From: Lysobacteraceae bacterium | GTDB lineage: Bacteria; Pseudomonadota; Gammaproteobacteria; DSM-19610 | Reading direction: 5' to 3' | NCBI GenBank assembly: GCA_020201295.1 | Contig: JAIVHA010000027.1 | Coordinates: 1 to 7,657, forward strand | DNA: 7,657 bases | Part shown: positions 5,718 through 7,657 of the stretch, one piece after another | How positions within the stretch are numbered: the stretch's first letter is position 1 | Layout: every line of letters starts with the position of its first letter | Program-made: the position numbers and the translations under genes | The notes under the pieces: model-generated | What the model saw: only the letters and a program-made list of their open reading frames with translations | What the model was told of the DNA's origin: nothing | Database searches by the model: none

Positions 5718-7103
5718 TCAGATCACCCGCGAGAAGGTCTGGCCCGGCTGGCGGGCGCGCAGGTAGCGGTCGAAGACCATGCAGAGGTTGCGGATCAGCA
5801 GCCGGCCGGCCGGATGCACCCGGATGCCCTCGCCGTCCAGCGCCAGCAGACCATCCCGTTCCATGGCCGCCAGTTCCGCCAGTTCGGTGGCGAAATAGTC
5901 CCGGAAGACGATGCCGAAGGCCGACTCGATGACGGCGAAGTCCAGGTGGAAATGGCAGATCAGCTCGTTGATCACCTGGCGCCGCAACACATCATCGTCA
6001 TCGAGTTCGTAGCCGCGGAACACGGGCAGGCGACCGGCATCCAGGTCCGCGTAGTATTCCTCGATGTCGCGCCGGTTCTGGATGTAGTGGTGGCTCACCT
6101 TGCCGATGGAAGTAACCCCCATGGCCACCAGGTCGCATTCGGCGTGGGTCGAGTAGCCCTGGAAGTTCCGGTACAGGGTGCCTTCGCGCTGGGCCACCGC
6201 CAGTTCATCGTCGGGACGGGCGAAATGGTCCATGCCGATATAGACATAGCCCGCCGCCAGCAGCTGCTCGGTGGTGCGCTGCAGGATGCGCAACTTCTCG
6301 TCCGGCGAGGGCAACTCGTCAGCATTGATCTGACGCTGGGTCTTGAAGCGCTCGGGCATGTGGGCATAGTTGAACACCGACAGGCGATCAGGGGTCACCT
6401 CCAGCACCTTGTCCACGGTGGCGGCGAAGCTGGCCTCGCTCTGCAGCGGCAGGCCGTAGATCAGGTCCAGGCTTACGGAACGGAAACCGGTACGGCGCGC
6501 CTCCTCGATCACCCCGAAGGTCATGGACTCGGGCTGGATGCGGTTGACCGCCTTCTGCACCCGGGGATCGAAGTCCTGCACCCCGAGGCTCAGGCGGTTG
6601 AAGCCCAGGGCGCGCAGGGCCGCGATGGTGTCGTCGTACACCTCGCGCGGGTCGATCTCGATGGAATACTCGCCGCGATCATCATCCAGCAGGCGGAAAT
6701 GCTCGCCGGTGACCGCCATCAGTTCCTGCATCTGCTCCGTGGTCAGGAAGGTGGGCGTGCCGCCGCCCCAGTGCAGTTGTTCCACCGGACGGCCGCGATC
6801 ATAGAGGGCACCCTGCAGGGCGATCTCGCGATAGAGGCGATCGAGATAGGGCTGGGCGCGGCTGCGGTTGTTGGTGATGATCTTGTTGCAGGCGCAGTAG
6901 AAGCACACCCGGGCGCAGAAGGGGATGTGGAAATACAGCGACAGGGGTCCCTGTGCGGCATTGCTGGCCCCTGCCCAGGCGGCATAGCGCTCGGGACTGA
7001 TGCCCGTATGAAAATCGGCCGCCGTGGGATAGGAGGTATAGCGCGGCCCGGCCACGTCATAGCGGCGGATGAGATCGGGGTTGAAGAGTTCTCGCGTATC
7101 CAT
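5718..7103 (-). CDS. hemN: Oxygen-independent coproporphyrinogen III oxidase (dehydrogenase)
   Basis: A radical-SAM enzyme that oxidatively decarboxylates two propionate side chains of coproporphyrinogen III to vinyl groups, giving protoporphyrinogen IX without oxygen; cytoplasmic heme synthesis. The iron-sulfur motif is Cys63-x3-Cys67-x2-Cys70 followed by Cys72 and NKIIT, the pattern of true HemN rather than the HemW/HutW-like relatives, and Tyr57 precedes it as in E. coli Tyr56. GGGTPTFL (113-120) is the SAM-binding glycine motif. The N-terminal RYDVAGPRYTSYPTA block and C-terminal HemN domain are both present; 461 residues against E. coli's 457. I chose ATG at 7103 (MDTRELFNP) with GAGG five bases upstream; an in-frame TTG at 7154 would add 17 unrelated residues and overlap the promoter. 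An FNR/Anr-type box lies at 7157-7170. It is placed between prmB and aroC, which are adjacent in many relatives. Confidence 0.97.
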   Translation of the reverse strand: MDTRELFNPDLIRRYDVAGPRYTSYPTAADFHTGISPERYAAWAGASNAAQGPLSLYFHIPFCARVCFYCACNKIITNNRSRAQPYLDRLYREIALQGALYDRGRPVEQLHWGGGTPTFLTTEQMQELMAVTGEHFRLLDDDRGEYSIEIDPREVYDDTIAALRALGFNRLSLGVQDFDPRVQKAVNRIQPESMTFGVIEEARRTGFRSVSLDLIYGLPLQSEASFAATVDKVLEVTPDRLSVFNYAHMPERFKTQRQINADELPSPDEKLRILQRTTEQLLAAGYVYIGMDHFARPDDELAVAQREGTLYRNFQGYSTHAECDLVAMGVTSIGKVSHHYIQNRRDIEEYYADLDAGRLPVFRGYELDDDDVLRRQVINELICHFHLDFAVIESAFGIVFRDYFATELAELAAMERDGLLALDGEGIRVHPAGRLLIRNLCMVFDRYLRARQPGQTFSRVI

Positions 7104-7128
7104 GGGGCCCTCGCTCGATGTGGTCCCC

Positions 7129-7170
7129 AGCTTAGGCAGCGGGGTGTGGGTCAACCTTGACGCGGATCAA
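7129..7170 (-). promoter_or_regulatory. FNR/Anr-type box and hemN promoter
   Basis: On the minus strand TTGATCCGCGTCAA (7157-7170) matches the FNR/Anr consensus TTGAT-N4-ATCAA at 9 of 10 defined positions. Its centre (7163.5) is 41.5 bp upstream of a position near 7122. TAAGCT (7129-7134), which keeps the key T, A and final T of a -10 box, falls exactly where a class II FNR-dependent promoter needs it. Anaerobic activation of hemN by FNR/Anr is well known in proteobacteria; here it is inferred from the site. Confidence 0.75.
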
Positions 7171-7204
7171 TTTTCATCCACATTCAATCCCTGCTTGTGG
7201 GTGC

Positions 7205-7223
7205 GGTTTAAGCGCCTTGAACC
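7205..7223. other. Small imperfect palindrome upstream of the hemN box
   Basis: GGTTTAAG and CTTGAACC flank CGC, with one T-G wobble in the stem. It lies 35 bp upstream of the FNR-type box in the prmB-hemN gap. It could be a binding site or a relic of the adjacent repeat family, since it contains AACCG-like edges. No T-run follows on either strand. Confidence 0.25.
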
Positions 7224-7238
7224 GTCTATAAAAACAAG

Positions 7239-7380
7239 TGAACCGCCAAGGCGCCAAGAACACCAAGAAAAGCACCTGAACCGCCAAGAACGCCAAGATT
7301 GGAGAGAATACACCCTTCCCTCTGAAGGCTTTTCATCGATTCCTATGTTTTCTTGGCGCTCTTGGCGCCTTGGCGGTTCA
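7239..7380. repeat. Long inverted repeat with triplicated CGCCAAG heptamers, plus a partial internal copy
   Basis: Arms 7239-7271 and 7348-7380 are inverted copies matching at 31 of 33 positions. Each has three heptamers; in the left arm CGCCAAG at 7244-7250 and 7252-7258 and CACCAAG at 7261-7267, with 1- and 2-nt spacers. A shortened third arm in the same direction as the left one lies at 7277-7298 (heptamers 7282-7288 and 7291-7297, middle unit missing). The 320-bp prmB-hemN gap (7104-7423) consists of this element, the palindrome at 7205-7223 and the hemN promoter; no gene is seen in it. The layout matches the element at 1124-1230, with C replacing A at one heptamer position. Confidence 0.9.
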
Positions 7381-7423
7381 AAAGAATGTTTTCCCGCACT
7401 GGGCAGCTCAAATGGTCCACTAG

Positions 7424-7657
7424 CTAACCAAGTGCCGCCGCCGCGGCATCGAATTGATCCTGGTATTCGGCCAGCTGTGCCGCCTGCAGCAGGAACACCC
7501 CGTCCCCGCCGCGCTCGAACTCCAGCCACAGGAAAGGCACCTCGGGGAAGCGTTCCGCCAGGGCCGGCATGCTGTTGCCCACCTCCACCACCAGGATGCC
7601 CTCAGGATTCAGGTGGACGCCCGCCGTGGCCAGGATGCGAATGGCGATGTCCAGACC
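7424..7657 (-). CDS. prmB: Ribosomal protein uL3 glutamine N5-methyltransferase, C-terminal part
   Basis: The reading frame enters from the right edge and ends at TAG (7424-7426), giving the last 77 residues. PrmB methylates a glutamine of ribosomal protein uL3 using S-adenosylmethionine. The fragment contains EVGNSM (25-30) and the PFLWLEFERGGDGVF segment, nearly the same as the end of E. coli PrmB (EVGNSM..., PFTWLEFDNGGDGVF). The catalytic NPPY motif and SAM-binding region lie outside the window, so they cannot be checked. The general HemK/PrmC relatives end differently. prmB next to aroC is a classic gammaproteobacterial arrangement; here hemN and a 320-bp gap with a repeat separate them. 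The gene is partial only because the window stops at 7657. Confidence 0.93.
   Translation of the reverse strand, partial: GLDIAIRILATAGVHLNPEGILVVEVGNSMPALAERFPEVPFLWLEFERGGDGVFLLQAAQLAEYQDQFDAAAAALG

Noticed and set aside
5814..7160. A 448-codon open frame on the plus strand
   Set aside because: It is antisense to hemN, whose radical-SAM motifs are decisive. Its translation has no recognisable domain.
7314..7328. CCTTC-N5-GAAGG hairpin followed by CTTTT, a possible terminator
   Set aside because: The stem is only 5 bp, the T-run is short, and it points along the plus strand where no gene ends.
7167..7529. A 120-codon minus-strand frame in the prmB-hemN gap
   Set aside because: Its first part overlaps prmB in another frame and most of the rest is translation of the inverted repeat. 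It has no family motif and no plausible start.

Overview
The window is GC-rich chromosomal DNA from what looks like a gammaproteobacterium. The best evidence is the prmB/aroC neighbourhood (as in Escherichia and Pseudomonas), a proper HemN-type coproporphyrinogen dehydrogenase behind an FNR/Anr box, a LysR regulator resembling those next to leuCDB in pseudomonads, and a MetA-family acyltransferase. A sulfur-oxidising lineage (Chromatiales/Ectothiorhodospiraceae) is possible, but that is only an impression from protein style.

Layout, left to right. Bases 4-96 hold a degenerate copy of the widespread dispersed repeat with 'GGAGATTGCCGCG...CTCGCAATGACG' ends. An AT-rich regulatory region (about 120-200) with back-to-back promoter candidates follows, then a LysR-type regulator on the plus strand (243-1226). 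All other genes lie on the minus strand and are read right to left: the 3' end of prmB (7657-7424), hemN (7103-5718), aroC (5627-4524), an HcaT-like MFS transporter (4448-3321), an uncharacterised P-loop NTPase (3181-2336), and a MetA-family homoserine acyltransferase (2323-1196). The metA-like gene converges on and overlaps the LysR gene inside a 107-bp inverted repeat.

How the genes fit together. PrmB methylates ribosomal protein uL3. HemN makes protoporphyrinogen IX without oxygen, and a near-perfect FNR/Anr half-site pair sits where a class II activator would bind. AroC makes chorismate. The MFS protein follows aroC closely and may be co-transcribed with it. The NTPase and MetA-like genes are 12 bp apart and probably form one operon with its own promoter, which suggests a link between an unknown kinase-like protein and sulfur amino-acid synthesis.

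Most genes are ordinary housekeeping or metabolic genes. The points that deserve a second look are: (1) the NTPase-MetA pair, in which the MetA-like protein has diverged from E. coli MetA at known active-site neighbours; (2) two long inverted repeats (1124-1230 and 7239-7380) that share a previously unlabelled architecture, three CGC(A/C)AAG heptamers with 1- and 2-nt spacers, one of which supplies the C-terminal residues and stop codons of two convergent genes; (3) the FNR-hemN promoter; and (4) an aroC promoter placed so that its transcript may be leaderless. I see no CRISPR array, insertion sequence, tRNA, rRNA or defence system.
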